64,000 bases of DNA from Puccinia triticina (taxonomy: Eukaryota > Basidiomycota > Pucciniomycetes > Pucciniales > Pucciniaceae). The stretch lies in the NCBI RefSeq assembly GCF_026914185.1, contig NC_070575.1, forward strand, positions 3,712,501 to 3,776,500, given 5' to 3'. The notes under the pieces are model-generated. The model was not told the origin of the DNA. It saw only the letters and a list, made by a program, of their open reading frames with translations, and searched no databases. Positions 1-9,534 of the stretch are shown piece after piece. Numbering within the stretch: the stretch's first letter is position 1; every line of letters begins with the position of its first letter. The position numbers were made by a program, and so were the translations under genes.

Positions 1-853
1 GGCCATGTTCCCTTCTACAGGGATTACACCTTCAACAGACTGTGCAGAAGCGACCGGAGTCGGAACAGAAGGCGAAGAATTTGGAAGGGATAGAATTGGG
101 GAAACAGGTCTTGACAGTTGATCAAAAGGAAGTTGATCAATCGGAGATTGTTGCTCAGTAGACTCTGCTGGATTCTTCTCAGATGCATCTGAATCGAGTG
201 GAATCGAGATTAAATGTTGATTGATTCCAAAGTCAAACAAAGTGCTGTCTGAGAGAGAGCTGGAAGAAGAAGTCAGGAAGGGAAAACAGGATGGTGAGAA
301 GTTGACGTGGTGAGAGAAAACAATCTTAGAGTTAGAGGGCACCCACAATTTGTATGTGTGATGATGCTTGTCATAACCCAAAAAGATTGCCTCCTTTCCG
401 GAAGGCAAGAATTTTGATGCTTGAGTATTTCTCTCAAGATAGACCACGGCGCGACAACCAAATGGAACTACATGAGACAAGCCGGGAGCCGTTCCATTCC
501 AGAATTTGTAAGGTGAAACAAAGTTCAAGGAACTTTCAGGTGATTGATTCTTGAGATAGACTGAAGTCAAAACTGCCTCGCCCCACCACAACAACGGTAA
601 TCCTGATGTACCTAGGACTGTGCGAGCTTTTTCCGATTGTTTTCCTGTTGCCTCACTCAGAGAAAGGATTCTGTTGAGGAGTGTAGGGAGCGGAAGTGAG
701 ATGCTGAATTCCTTTTTCGGCATAGAGAGATTGAAAGCTTGAATTCACAAATTCTCCCCCATTATCTGAAACGACCAAGACGAGTTTGTGTCCAGTGAAG
801 GTTTCAGCTTGATTTAGAAACCTTACAAATGTCAAATATGTGTCGGACTTGCG
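1..853 (-). pseudogene. Copia-A integrase, second half
   Basis: Retroviral-type integrase (rve) of Copia-A, read on the minus strand. It begins at RKSDTYLTFVRF and includes the second catalytic Asp in SDNGGEF and the Glu-side motif PYTPQQN (about 745-680). A frameshift follows PYTPQQN at about 660. In the new frame the copia connector motifs continue to base 1: SEATGKQSEKARTV, then a PFGCRAVVYL block, then FLGY and YKLWVPSNSKIVFSHHVNF. The catalytic residues are intact, but the frame break and the upstream insertion make it non-functional. The reading continues beyond the window toward RT. Confidence 0.85.
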
Positions 854-858
854 GCGCA
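854..858. repeat. Target-site duplication GCGCA of the inserted RT element
   Basis: GCGCA at 854-858 is repeated at 5299-5303. Removing 859-5303 joins the integrase peptide ...FCFIFPVR directly to RKSDTYLTF... in the same frame, which fixes the insertion borders. Confidence 0.8.
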
Positions 859-894
859 TATCCAATCCTGTCGCTACCGTTCCGTGTGGGTTTG

Positions 895-922
895 GGCTGA
901 GTAACCTCTTTGGTACTCAGCC
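895..922 (-). other. Perfect 9-bp stem-loop near the 3' end of the RT element
   Basis: GGCTGAGTA (895-903) and TACTCAGCC (914-922) pair perfectly around a 10-nt loop, 37 bp from the element border. A second inverted pair, GGGTCTGAGC with GCTCAGACCC, lies near 1164-1216. Conserved 3' hairpins serve as RT recognition sites in several non-LTR elements. That role is only inferred here. Confidence 0.6.
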
Positions 923-1305
923 GTTGTGGGTTTTCTCTTTGCAAACTTGTGTTGTATAAGATTGCCTAGGTGACCCGGGAGTTGCCCTTACAACTCCCCA
1001 AGCCGCCTGAGTATGGGAGAGGGGCCTCTTCTCATCCTCCTTCCTTTTTGCCGCGCCTCTTCCCTCGTGAAGGAGGGTTTGGCGCGACGGAAAGATGAGT
1101 TGGGGGAGTGGCCACTGCTCCTAGGGAGTGTGGCCTCTCCTCCCATGTGAGCACTAAGATGCGGGGGTCTGAGCCCGACCCGCTACTCCAGGTGGCCTGG
1201 AGCCTGCTCAGACCCAGCACTCCAGGAGACCTGGCCTAGTGGTGCCCCCTCCTTTCTCTCTTATAACCGTGACCAACCAGAATTCATTGCCCCTTCAAAA
1301 TTCCT

Positions 1306-3090
1306 TCAGTGATCCTCCCCCCCTGTTACTTGTTCTATTAGCTCTCCTAGATCGTGAGGGACCTCGACCCTTAGCTGATAGCGGGCCCGATGGTTCCGCC
1401 GAATCCCCCTGGATAGTTCGTCTGCGCGATTCTCGGCCAAGGTGACGCGTTTCGCAATGAGGTTGATTTGACGTTCAATCAGCCGTGCCTGGATTTTCTT
1501 CCACTCGGCATTGACGGATTGGTCCTTCGACTTCCGCTTAGTGACAACGCTCTCCGTCGTAGTGTTATCCGTCCAGACGATGAATGTCTTCCCCCCCCTC
1601 GCCCCAAGCTTTATCAGCATCAGTAGTCCTAACCAGACTGCGATGGTTTCTAACCTTGAGATTCTCTCTTCATCTTTCTTCTCCTCGTCAATGTTCTTGT
1701 CCAGTTCCGCCATCGATTGCAGGCGGAATTGAGCCCATCTTTTCCCAATGATCACTCCTATTCCGAATTTAGTTGACGCATCGCCGACCCATCCTACTTC
1801 GGTCGGTTCTTGCCTTGCAATCAATCTCGTCGGCTTGAAATTGGACAGAGTTGTTAGCCACATATGTAGATCTTCTTCGGCATCCGGGGGTATCGGGCGG
1901 GCTGTCTCTTGATGCACCCAATCCTTTAGCCATCTGTAAAGTCCGCATAAGTAACATCTTAACTGCGGTAAGATGTAGGCGACGTGATTCAACCTGCCCG
2001 CTATTACCTCCACCTCATTGTACGTGAAGACGGCGCCTAATTCGAGGAAGCTTCTGACTTGGTTGATCCTTTTGTTTAGTTTCGCCTCCAGAAGCCGTAC
2101 GGTCTTATTGGTGCCGTTCCAAATAAATCCCACGTACTTCTGTTCTTCCAGAAAGGGTGAGTATTTTTCCTTGTTTGTCTTTACCCCTAATTCGTCTGAC
2201 CGCTTTACTATGTCGGCCATTAGGGTCGCTGAGTGCGGTTTTTTGACAAATAGGTTGTTATCTACCCACCGGAAAATGTTCAAGACATTGAACTCGGATA
2301 GCATCAGTTCTTTCCATGCGTCTGCCGGCCGGCCAAAGGACCCGCAGCCCGCCACCCCGCCAAAGGTAATCCTGGTATCTAGCAGGATTTGGTCGTCAAA
2401 ATCTCGTACCATGAGGTACGGCCATTGGTTCGGTGCGGTCGGGATTTGGCGGTAAGCCTTCTCCCAATCAAAAAGGGCCAAGAGTACTGGCTCCTTTTGT
2501 TCCTTGAGGAAGCTCGCCACAGCGTTGAAATCATCCCATGACGTCTGGAAGTCTTCGGCGTCTACGAACGAGTTCACGGATGGGATTCCCATCTCTCCGT
2601 GCGGAAAAGACAGATCATTGATTGGTCTCAAGGATCCGTTGCCTTTGATTACGGCCCCCAGGGGATTCGTCCTGAAGAAGTTAAACCATTCCTGTACCTG
2701 ATTGTATGTGAATGGCCCAAACATCCTTCCAGCCTCTAGCTCCTTGCGGATGGATTCCTCGATTTTAGTCTTTGCTAGTAGTGCTGAGATGTGGTTCGGG
2801 GGCGTGAAGTAAGGCGTCTCGCCTGGTAGCCGGTGTTCTGGGATCCCTTGGTCGAAACTGTCCCAGAACCCGTCCAACACGTCCTGGAACTTTGGAAGGA
2901 GGTCTGCGCGCCTTAGCGCCTCTTCCCATGCTTTGATGTCCATCTCGCAGGAGACACCCGTCGGCCATCTTGTTCCACTATGTTGATGGCACTGATCTGC
3001 CGCTTGCTGGTGACCTAAGCGTGTAACCCATCTATCTCGCAGACCTTGTGTCTTGTAGCTGTTACTCTCATGACTCCCTTCGCTGTGCAC
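1306..3090 (-). CDS. Reverse transcriptase-RNase H, DIRS-like
   Basis: A 594-residue ORF. RT blocks in order are NPLGAVIKGNGSLRPINDLSFP (about 143-164), motif A LFDWEKAYRQIP (about 208-219), motif B FGGVAGCGSFGRPADAW, and motif C FRWVDNNLF. Related RTs have a second Asp after VD, and Asn stands there here, so polymerase activity is doubtful. The RNase H domain keeps its acidic residues: VGDASTKFGIG, the Glu in RLETIAVW, the Asp in VWTDNTTTESVV, and NRADELSRG. The first roughly 45 residues look unlike the rest, so the start may be further in, near MDIKAWEEAL. No integrase or recombinase domain follows the RNase H. The domain identity is clear and the family name is inferred. Confidence 0.8.
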   Translation of the reverse strand: MHSEGSHESNSYKTQGLRDRWVTRLGHQQAADQCHQHSGTRWPTGVSCEMDIKAWEEALRRADLLPKFQDVLDGFWDSFDQGIPEHRLPGETPYFTPPNHISALLAKTKIEESIRKELEAGRMFGPFTYNQVQEWFNFFRTNPLGAVIKGNGSLRPINDLSFPHGEMGIPSVNSFVDAEDFQTSWDDFNAVASFLKEQKEPVLLALFDWEKAYRQIPTAPNQWPYLMVRDFDDQILLDTRITFGGVAGCGSFGRPADAWKELMLSEFNVLNIFRWVDNNLFVKKPHSATLMADIVKRSDELGVKTNKEKYSPFLEEQKYVGFIWNGTNKTVRLLEAKLNKRINQVRSFLELGAVFTYNEVEVIAGRLNHVAYILPQLRCYLCGLYRWLKDWVHQETARPIPPDAEEDLHMWLTTLSNFKPTRLIARQEPTEVGWVGDASTKFGIGVIIGKRWAQFRLQSMAELDKNIDEEKKDEERISRLETIAVWLGLLMLIKLGARGGKTFIVWTDNTTTESVVTKRKSKDQSVNAEWKKIQARLIERQINLIAKRVTLAENRADELSRGIRRNHRARYQLRVEVPHDLGELIEQVTGGEDH

Positions 3091-3247
3091 AAATCATCCC
3101 GATTGGGTGCCAGTCAGTTAGACTGTTGACTATTTCCTTGTGAAAATAAATGGAAAACAAGCAATGACAAGATAGTTGCCACGGCCCAGGTGTCGGCCGT
3201 GCAAAGAAACAGACTGTACGGATCTAAAACAAAGGAAATACCGCTAA

Positions 3248-4561
3248 CTAATAGCTTTTCCCCTTCCTGTAACCGCTTCCCACTCCTCCTCCTCCTCCAC
3301 CCCCGTTTCCTCCACCGCCGCTGCCTGGGCCTCCTCCATCGCAATCGTAGCTGGGCCCCCATTTGCCTCTCTTGAAACCGCCGTCCTTGCCGCCCGTTCC
3401 TTTCTGGTTGCTAGGACCTCGTGGGGTTTTGGGTCCGGGTTTGTTGATGGGGTTGATCGGCTTACCCGGTTGTTGTAGGTGGAGAGGCGTCCTGTTCGCC
3501 TGTTCATCTTTCTTCCGGGCTTGTTGTCCGGTCGTCGGGTCCCAACCGAACCAGCAGCCCCCAGCGGCGTAGGGGTTGTCGGTGAATTCAGTCTCACCAA
3601 ACCTAACTGTCTTGGCATGGACCTCTTGTACGATTTCGGTTTGAAAAATTGAAATATTTGCAACAGAGAGACGCCCTCCCGGTACCGGAACCCGATGACA
3701 TAAGGCATTCATCCTCACGTGGATGTCGTACCTGAGGGCAGTCATGAAGCCTTCTCTCCGTATGATCCCATCCGCATTCCGCTTGTGCATCACCAGCCAG
3801 TTCGCCAAGTTTCCGTGCGACGGAATCTTGCTGACAGCCCGGAGGAATCCTTGGTGGTTGACGGACCACTCCTGGTACGTCTGGAGGTACTCGCTTGGAT
3901 ACGGGAAGCCCGTATAACGCAACCGCTCTCCGCTAGCATCATCCGACTTGTTCCGTTTCTTGGCGTGGTGAAGGAACGCCTGTTCCTGCCACCACTCGTT
4001 GAAGATTGTCAACGGCAAAGGTTCTCGGAATTCTAGAAGATTCTGTGCAAAGAAGCGGGGGAGGCCTATGTCGTCGTTGTTTGGAACCGCGGCGTCGTCA
4101 AAAAGGACTACCGCCTCCGTCCCGGTGGGGACGGCCATCTCATCATAGTCACGGATTCTTGGGGTGACTGCTGGTGCTGGGGTCGGGATCTTGAAACCGT
4201 GGAGTTGGTTCGAGGTGGCTGGGATGGGTAAGGGAGCGGCAATTGACGGGGAAGAAGGTGAGGCGATTGGCTGGGTTGAAGCCGTGGGCATCCGGGTTGC
4301 TAGAGTCGAGGGTAGAGGTAACGAAGCCGCTGGGTTGCTTGCAATGGTGTTGCCTAAACCTTCGCAGATCTTGAACAACATTGTAGCTTTGGCAGATTGT
4401 CCCGCTGCGTCGGCCGCCAACGCCCTTCCTATCACCTCTAGCATGGTCCCTTGTAGGTCCACCTTTTCCTTTGTCTTCCCTATGACCCGCATCTCCTCCT
4501 CCGCATCTACAGGATTCCCCGCTAAGCGAAGTAAAACACCGTGATCCGTCAGCCCTGCCAT
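3248..4561 (-). CDS. Gag-like protein of the RT element
   Basis: A 437-residue ORF directly upstream (minus strand) of the RT ORF. The N-terminal third is helical, the middle is rich in Pro, Ala and Ser, a compact conserved-looking middle domain follows (NLLEFREPLPLTIFNEWW, then QEWSVNHQGFLRAVSKI), and the tail is very Gly-rich and basic (about 395-437), suited to RNA binding. I see no CCHC knuckle. Position and composition point to a Gag or nucleocapsid role; I do not recognise the family directly. The upstream ORF at 4565-5023 is in the same frame, separated by one TAG immediately before this ATG. Confidence 0.6.
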   Translation of the reverse strand: MAGLTDHGVLLRLAGNPVDAEEEMRVIGKTKEKVDLQGTMLEVIGRALAADAAGQSAKATMLFKICEGLGNTIASNPAASLPLPSTLATRMPTASTQPIASPSSPSIAAPLPIPATSNQLHGFKIPTPAPAVTPRIRDYDEMAVPTGTEAVVLFDDAAVPNNDDIGLPRFFAQNLLEFREPLPLTIFNEWWQEQAFLHHAKKRNKSDDASGERLRYTGFPYPSEYLQTYQEWSVNHQGFLRAVSKIPSHGNLANWLVMHKRNADGIIRREGFMTALRYDIHVRMNALCHRVPVPGGRLSVANISIFQTEIVQEVHAKTVRFGETEFTDNPYAAGGCWFGWDPTTGQQARKKDEQANRTPLHLQQPGKPINPINKPGPKTPRGPSNQKGTGGKDGGFKRGKWGPSYDCDGGGPGSGGGGNGGGGGGGVGSGYRKGKSY

Positions 4562-5023
4562 CTACCCTATCCGTTCTACCCCTCCGCCTCTCCTTCCTTT
4601 GTGCTTACCGGTCCCTCTCTGGTTTCCCTGATCCCCAATACCTTCCTCCACCAACTCCTTGAGTTCGTCGAGTCCCATCCCTCTTCCTTCCTCCCTATCT
4701 TCCCCATCTCCACCTCCCTCCCCCCGTCCGTCTTCCTTCTCTTGCTCCCCCGGTCGTTTCGAAGCCGCTCGGGTCGACCTTCTCGCTGGCGCCTTCACGG
4801 TGACTTTCTTGTTTTTCTTTGGGGGGGCTGGGGTCGGTTCGTATTCTGCTCCTCCGTTGGTCTGTTCTTCCCCCGCTTCCGCCGTCGGTTCCAGCTCCTC
4901 CTGTGTCCCTGTGATCCCTTGCGACTGACTACCCTCTCCGCCTCCTTGCCCACTTGCATCTCCGCTCGATAAGCCTGCTGCTACCTTCACAGCCGAAGTC
5001 GCCGCTGCGATCGAGTTAAACAT
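4562..5023 (-). CDS. Acidic/basic N-terminal part of the Gag-like protein
   Basis: A 153-residue ORF (MFNSIAAATSAVKVAAGLSS...) that is low-complexity and rich in Gly and Glu, with a basic stretch PPKKNKKVTVKAPARRSTRAASKR (split here by function: lysines first, then arginines, possibly a nuclear localisation signal). It ends in TAG directly abutting the ATG of the next ORF in the same frame. Either both halves form one protein broken by a TGG-to-TAG type mutation, or the two are linked by re-initiation or readthrough. Confidence 0.5.
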   Translation of the reverse strand: MFNSIAAATSAVKVAAGLSSGDASGQGGGEGSQSQGITGTQEELEPTAEAGEEQTNGGAEYEPTPAPPKKNKKVTVKAPARRSTRAASKRPGEQEKEDGRGEGGGDGEDREEGRGMGLDELKELVEEGIGDQGNQRGTGKHKGRRGGGVERIG

Positions 5024-5303
5024 GTTGGTTAGTTTGGTTGAGTGGAGAAAGATTCACTTAGTTTGGCGAAAATTTGTCCACGAGTTCTGGCAATATTGTG
5101 TCTGGCGTATCGTGCACTGTTGCCGGTTCCGGATTGCTGGCCCTAGCCGGTACCGGTTGCTCCTCAATCAACTAGGTTTGGGCCCAGCCGGGCGCGCCTC
5201 GGGTGCGCACTGCGGGGGGCCTCTGTGCGCGCGCCTCACGCTGGCTCCACTACCGCTGTCCCTTGGACTCGGCCCACCTCCCGCTGCGCTCCCGGTAAGC
5301 GCA

Positions 5304-7150
5304 CAGGAAATATGAAGCAAAATTTGCTGTAGCCATCGACAATTTTGAGGAAATAAAGATTTCCACCACAAGAAGGAGGAGACATTGGGCCACATAAATT
5401 CATGTGGATACAGTCAAGCGTTTTGGAAACTGAAGGAAACGAGCCAGAAAAAGTGACATTGTGCATCTTGGAGACATCGCAAACTGGACATTTGATTGAG
5501 TCAAAAGACATGTTTGGAAAAGCCTTCTTCAAGTGGGGTAGACTGGGATGTCCCAGAGCGTGATGAAGTTCCAAAGCAGACCGTGAAGGAACTTTGGATA
5601 CATTCAGAGCTTTGAGGGTGTTCATTTTGATTAACAGAACATTGTCGGTGGTGGTACCGGAGCATAATAGATGATCTTTGCGTCAACATTCAAAGGACAA
5701 TCCGTCAAGGGTAGAGATAATGGAATAGCCTAGTCAAATGTAGTGAGACTGAGGAATTAAGGAATTGGAAAGTTCAGGCACAAAGAAAGCTTTGGTAATC
5801 AAAATTGGACCAGTCATGGCATGAATGACAGCTGATCCAACGCCAAGGATAGGAATTGAGGCTCTGTTAGCTCTGTAGACTGAAGAGACAATCGGAGTGA
5901 ACAAGGTAAAGTAGTCCCGATATTTGAGGTAATGACCAGAAGCGCCACTGTCAAAGACAATGGCATCTGAAACACCGGAATTAACGCTGAGAAGGGCCCA
6001 ATTTGAGGCATTTGCGCTTGAATTAACTCGGTCTATTGCAGCTTGATGATAAGCCACGGCTTTGTCCGGATGAAGTTGATGACATTCCTCTTCAGTATGT
6101 GAGGTGTCCGGATTATGAACTCCAGATCAACAAGTAAGTTGATGAGATTTGTTCTTTTGAGATGATCCTTGAAAAACGGGAGTTTTGTTCTTTGAGGATT
6201 GTTGATTTTGATATACAGCTAGCGCTGTTGCGGCTGCTGTAACTTGAGCGGCAGTTTCACGTTGACGACGAAGTTCAGTTTCTAAGTTGGTCAGAAACTG
6301 AGTCATAGTGATGTTAGGTCGAATACCGTTAACTTTCTTCATACTAGAGAATTGGAAAGCTTGGAAAGTGGTGTACAAAGAAGGGAGTCGCTTAAGGACA
6401 AAGAAAATCCAGACCAGTTTGAGACTTTTAATGTCAAAATATTTGGTGCTGACTTCAATAATGAGTTGAAAAATTATCCAAAATTCATCAATGTTTTCAG
6501 CCATGGTGTCTTTGGGGAAAGTGAAATCGTGTAGCTTGTCCATGAGATTGGCTGAATTTTCAATGGAGCTTTCAGCGTAATGATCTCGAATGGCATCCCA
6601 GAGAGCAACAGGGTCGTAAACATCCAGATTGGGAACAAAACAAACAGCCTCAACACGAGACAGATGAAGTCAAATATAGTTAGTTACTTGTTTGACTTTG
6701 TGTTGATAGTCAGGTCGAGAAATTAAAGCAGGAGTATGAGTCTTGAGAAATTTGTCTAGACCCAGGAATCCTAAAGCGCATTGAATGTCATAACGCCAAG
6801 TTGTAAAATTAATGTGATTTAGTTTTTCGGTGCACAGTTTGATTCCTGTTGGACCGGATCCGCTTGAGAAAGAAAATTCAGCAGCCATGATAGGAGGAAC
6901 AAGGTCTTCTAAATGGAAAGTAGATGTCAAGTCTTTGGATGATAAGGATGAGACCAAAGATTTGATGTTGGGTTTTCCTTCTTGCTCAAAAGAAGTACTG
7001 GTTGATGGATTGTCTGATGAAACGGGTCCAGGGGTAGCTTTGGGAGAGTATAGCCCAAAGTCGCCAGGAAGTTTTGGATGTTCTGCCAGGGTAAAAGTTA
7101 ATTCGACCTTTGCGCCTCGTTGTAAGTCTCTGTATCTGACCTCTGCTCAG
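5304..7150 (-). pseudogene. Copia-A gag, protease and integrase N-terminus
   Basis: One minus-strand frame interrupted by four TGA codons (6670-6672, 6127-6129, 5734-5736, 5683-5685). Gag starts near 6957 or slightly upstream (LNHINFTTWRYDIQCAL is the typical copia gag entry). The zinc-knuckle region straddles the 6127 stop. The aspartic protease motif is IVFDSGASGHY (about 5965). The GAG-pre-integrase HHCC-like segment (HHALGHPSLPHLKK, CPVCDVSK) leads into the integrase start, with the first catalytic Asp in IVDGYSKFCFIFPVR, where the 859-5298 insertion interrupts it. All four stops sit in TTGA context. Confidence 0.85.
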
Positions 7151-7153
7151 TGA

Positions 7154-7168
7154 GCTGGGCTCATAACC
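7154..7168 (-). promoter_or_regulatory. Copia-A primer-binding site (initiator-tRNA half)
   Basis: On the minus strand, GGTTATGAGCCCAGC follows the LTR end. This complements the anticodon stem-loop of initiator tRNA-Met (GGGCTCATAACC), the half-tRNA priming used by Drosophila copia and yeast Ty5. The same site occurs at 18076-18090 and 34984-34996. Confidence 0.75.
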
Positions 7169-7689
7169 TATGAGAAACCAGATGACAGCGGGTGATGGAT
7201 GAGGAGAGATGAGGCTCCAATGAGCAAGCAAAAGCGAATAAACTAATACCTATGAGAAACCAGATGACAGCGGGTGAGTGATGAGGAGAGATGAGACTCC
7301 GATGAGCGAGCAAAAGCGAATAAACTAATACCTGAACGAGGTATTAGGGATGACACAATATGATGAGTTGTGTTTATTGCATGTTGAGTAACAAGAGATA
7401 AAGAGAATAAGAAATAGAACTGAACCTATGAGAAACCAGATGACAGCAGGTGAGCGATGAGGAGAGATGAGACTCCGATGAGTGAGCAAAAGCAAATAAA
7501 CTAATACCTGAACGAGGTATTAGGGATGACACAATATGATGAGTTGTGTAGAGAAGAAGGAAGAGCGGAACAGTGAAGAACAAGGTTTGACTAGCAATAC
7601 ATGAGAAGAGCAAAACCTAAAGTATTATAGTCAAACCTTGAGGGTAAACGGTTGATTATACTTCAAACATAACCCAGCCTCTTGAAGAT
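7169..7689 (-). repeat. Copia-A LTR portion with internal tandem copies
   Basis: Three degenerate copies of a roughly 80-bp unit begin CCTATGAGAAACCAGATGAC (7168, 7247, 7425). Two also carry the extension ACCTGAACGAGGTATTAGGG. The block lies directly upstream (minus strand) of the Copia-A primer site, so it belongs to the 5' LTR. It is truncated at 7689 by Copia-B. No gene is present. Confidence 0.6.
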
Positions 7690-8170
7690 TATAAGACAAA
7701 AAAGTCTTTGAGGATGGGATGCGCGTTAGACACAAGCTTAGGGAGCGGTGACAACAAGCAGACAAGAGCAAACCTGTAGACGGTGAGTCAAAGGGAGCAG
7801 TGAGTTTGAGGCGAACAAGTGTTGAGTGTTGATTACTTAGGCACACCTTTGAGGATGGGATGCGCGTTAGACACAAGCTTAGGGAGCGGTGACAACGAGC
7901 AGACGAGAGCAAACCTAAAAGAAGAGCCTACAGTGAGAACAGGAGATAATGAAGTGAAAAGATGGAAACGGACCTGTAGACGGTGAGTCAAAGGGAGCAG
8001 TGAGTTTGAGGCAAACAAGTGTTGAGTGTTAAAGAAACCGGAACAAGTGGAAACAGGGATTGGACTTTAACATGACAACTAGGTTAGGCGACAAAGTAGA
8101 CTGCGGACTCAGAGTGTGAATATCACTATGTGCATGCTTGTGACACCAGAGAAACAGGAACTGTCTAATA
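7690..8170 (-). repeat. Copia-B 3' LTR
   Basis: 481 bp, collinear with 18091-18571. It contains two internal copies of a unit starting TTTGAGGATGGGATGCGCG and two of a unit starting ACGGTGAGTCAAAGGGAGC, so the LTR itself grew by tandem duplication. The RNase H reading frame runs into it. Confidence 0.85.
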
Positions 8171-9534
8171 CCCCCCCATGCGTTCCAGCTTTGAACGCCG
8201 GCGAACTGCAATTTGAGATGATTTATCATGGCGAGATGCTTGACATTGGCGAGTGATTTGGTTAATCCGTCAGCGGGCATATCGACCGTAGAGATGTAGT
8301 CAATGTTGACGACGTTCCTTGCCACCGCTTCTTGAATAAAGTGATATTTGATGTCGATGTGCTTGCTGTGTTGATGAATGATAGGATTGTTAGAGAGAGC
8401 AATCGAGGCTTGATTGTCGCAGAAGACCAAAACCGGGAAAGGCGAAGGGATGCCAATGGAAGTGAGAAGAGAGTTGAGCCAGATGGCTTCTTGAATACCA
8501 GCGTAAAGAGCGCGGTACTCCGCCTTGGTGGTCGATGAAGCAACCAATGATTGTTTCTTGGTCTTCCAGGAAATAACCGAGTCGCCCCACATTACCAAGT
8601 AACTGGTGTATGAACGACGAGTGTCCACACAGTTGGCCTAGTCCGTGTCGCAGAAAACCCGAAGTTGTCCATCGCCTCCGCCGATCCGAAGAGATAAGGT
8701 CCTGGTAGAGGAGAGATAGCGAAGGAGGTGTTTGAATGCATTCCAATGTTTGATGCCTGGACGCTCGAGATATTGCGAAAGCTGAGAGACTGTGAAGGTG
8801 ATGTCCGGTCGAGTAGCGCAAGCAATGTAATTGACGGAACCCACTGCACGTCTGTAGCTGATGTTGGGCACATTGAATTGGGATATCTCATCTGGAGTGG
8901 CGGTTACGAGACGAGTATTAGGGACCATTGGAGTGGAAACCGACCTAGAGTTGGCGAAGTTGTACTCCGATAGGATTTCGTCAATGTGGCGCTCTTGAGA
9001 GAGAGTGATGTGATCCGAGTAGCGGGTGATTTTTGTGCCGAGAAGAGAACTTGCGGCGCCCAAGTCGTCCATTAGAAAGTGGTTCTTGATGAGTTGCTTG
9101 AAACAATTCGCATCATGACTGATGATGACCATGTCATCCACGTAGACGTGAACAAAGCAGCGCCATCCAGGGACTTGAGACACAAAAAGACAGGGATTGG
9201 CCGGCGAAGGAGCAAAGTGGATTGAGTTGAAAAATTTGGAAAGCTCAGCGTACCAAACTCTCGGAGCCTGCTTCAAACCGTAGATGGATTTCCTCAGTCT
9301 GAGGCAGTGACTGGGAGGAATTGACATTCCTGCAGGACAACAAAGATAAATTACCTCGTTGAGAGTGCCGTTGAGGAAGGCGTTGCGAACGTCCATTTGC
9401 TGGATATCCATACCCTTGCTCACACCCACGGTGAGAGCCACCCGAAGAGCAGACGGACGCCCCGTAGGCGCGTAGGTCTGGTTGAAGTCGAGACCCTCGA
9501 TTTGAGAACTTCCTTGAGCACAGAGGCGACCCTT
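8171..9534 (-). pseudogene. Copia-B reverse transcriptase and RNase H
   Basis: RT (RVT_2 type) with MDVRNAFLNGTLNEVIYL, GLKQAPRVWY and the catalytic VYVDDMVII. The thumb and connection follow (SYRRAVGSVNYIACATRPDI), then RNase H with TKAEYRALYAG, CDNQASIALSNNP and KHIDIKYHFI. Family-typical residues are retained. One in-frame TAG at 8638-8640 sits where the RNase H motif D-W-A is expected (TGG to TAG). The upstream TAG at 9535 separates it from the integrase and connector part. Confidence 0.88.

Larger units (their letters stand above)
859..5298 (-). mobile_element. 4.4-kb gag + RT/RNase H element without LTR or integrase
   Basis: A 4,440-bp insertion in the Copia-A integrase with a 5-bp duplication GCGCA. 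On the minus strand it starts TTACCGGGAG and ends GGATTGGATA. It encodes a Gag-like protein (5023-3248) and an RT-RNase H protein (3090-1306). About 450 bp of GC-rich, structured non-coding sequence follows, including a perfect 9-bp stem at 895-922. I see no long terminal repeat, poly(A) tail, integrase, tyrosine recombinase, protease or endonuclease. The RT resembles DIRS-like fungal RTs (NPLGAV, INDLSFP and SVNSFVD blocks, GGVAGCGSFGRPADAW), but DIRS elements carry a tyrosine recombinase and normally make no 5-bp duplication. It may be a non-autonomous relative mobilised in trans. Confidence 0.75.
1..7689 (-). mobile_element. Copia-A LTR retrotransposon, decayed and interrupted
   Basis: A minus-strand Ty1/copia element that runs off the left edge of the window. 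Reading down the minus strand it shows an LTR region (7169-7689), a primer-binding site (7154-7168), gag (7150-6130), protease (about 6057-5740), pre-integrase and integrase start (5690-5304) and, after the 859-5298 insertion, the rest of the integrase (853-1). RT and RNase H lie outside the window. It carries four in-frame TGA codons, one frameshift and the 4.4-kb insertion, so it is inactive. Its LTR is itself broken at 7689/18572 by Copia-B, which means more Copia-A LTR sequence probably resumes after 18576. The left LTR and its target duplication cannot be seen. Confidence 0.85.
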
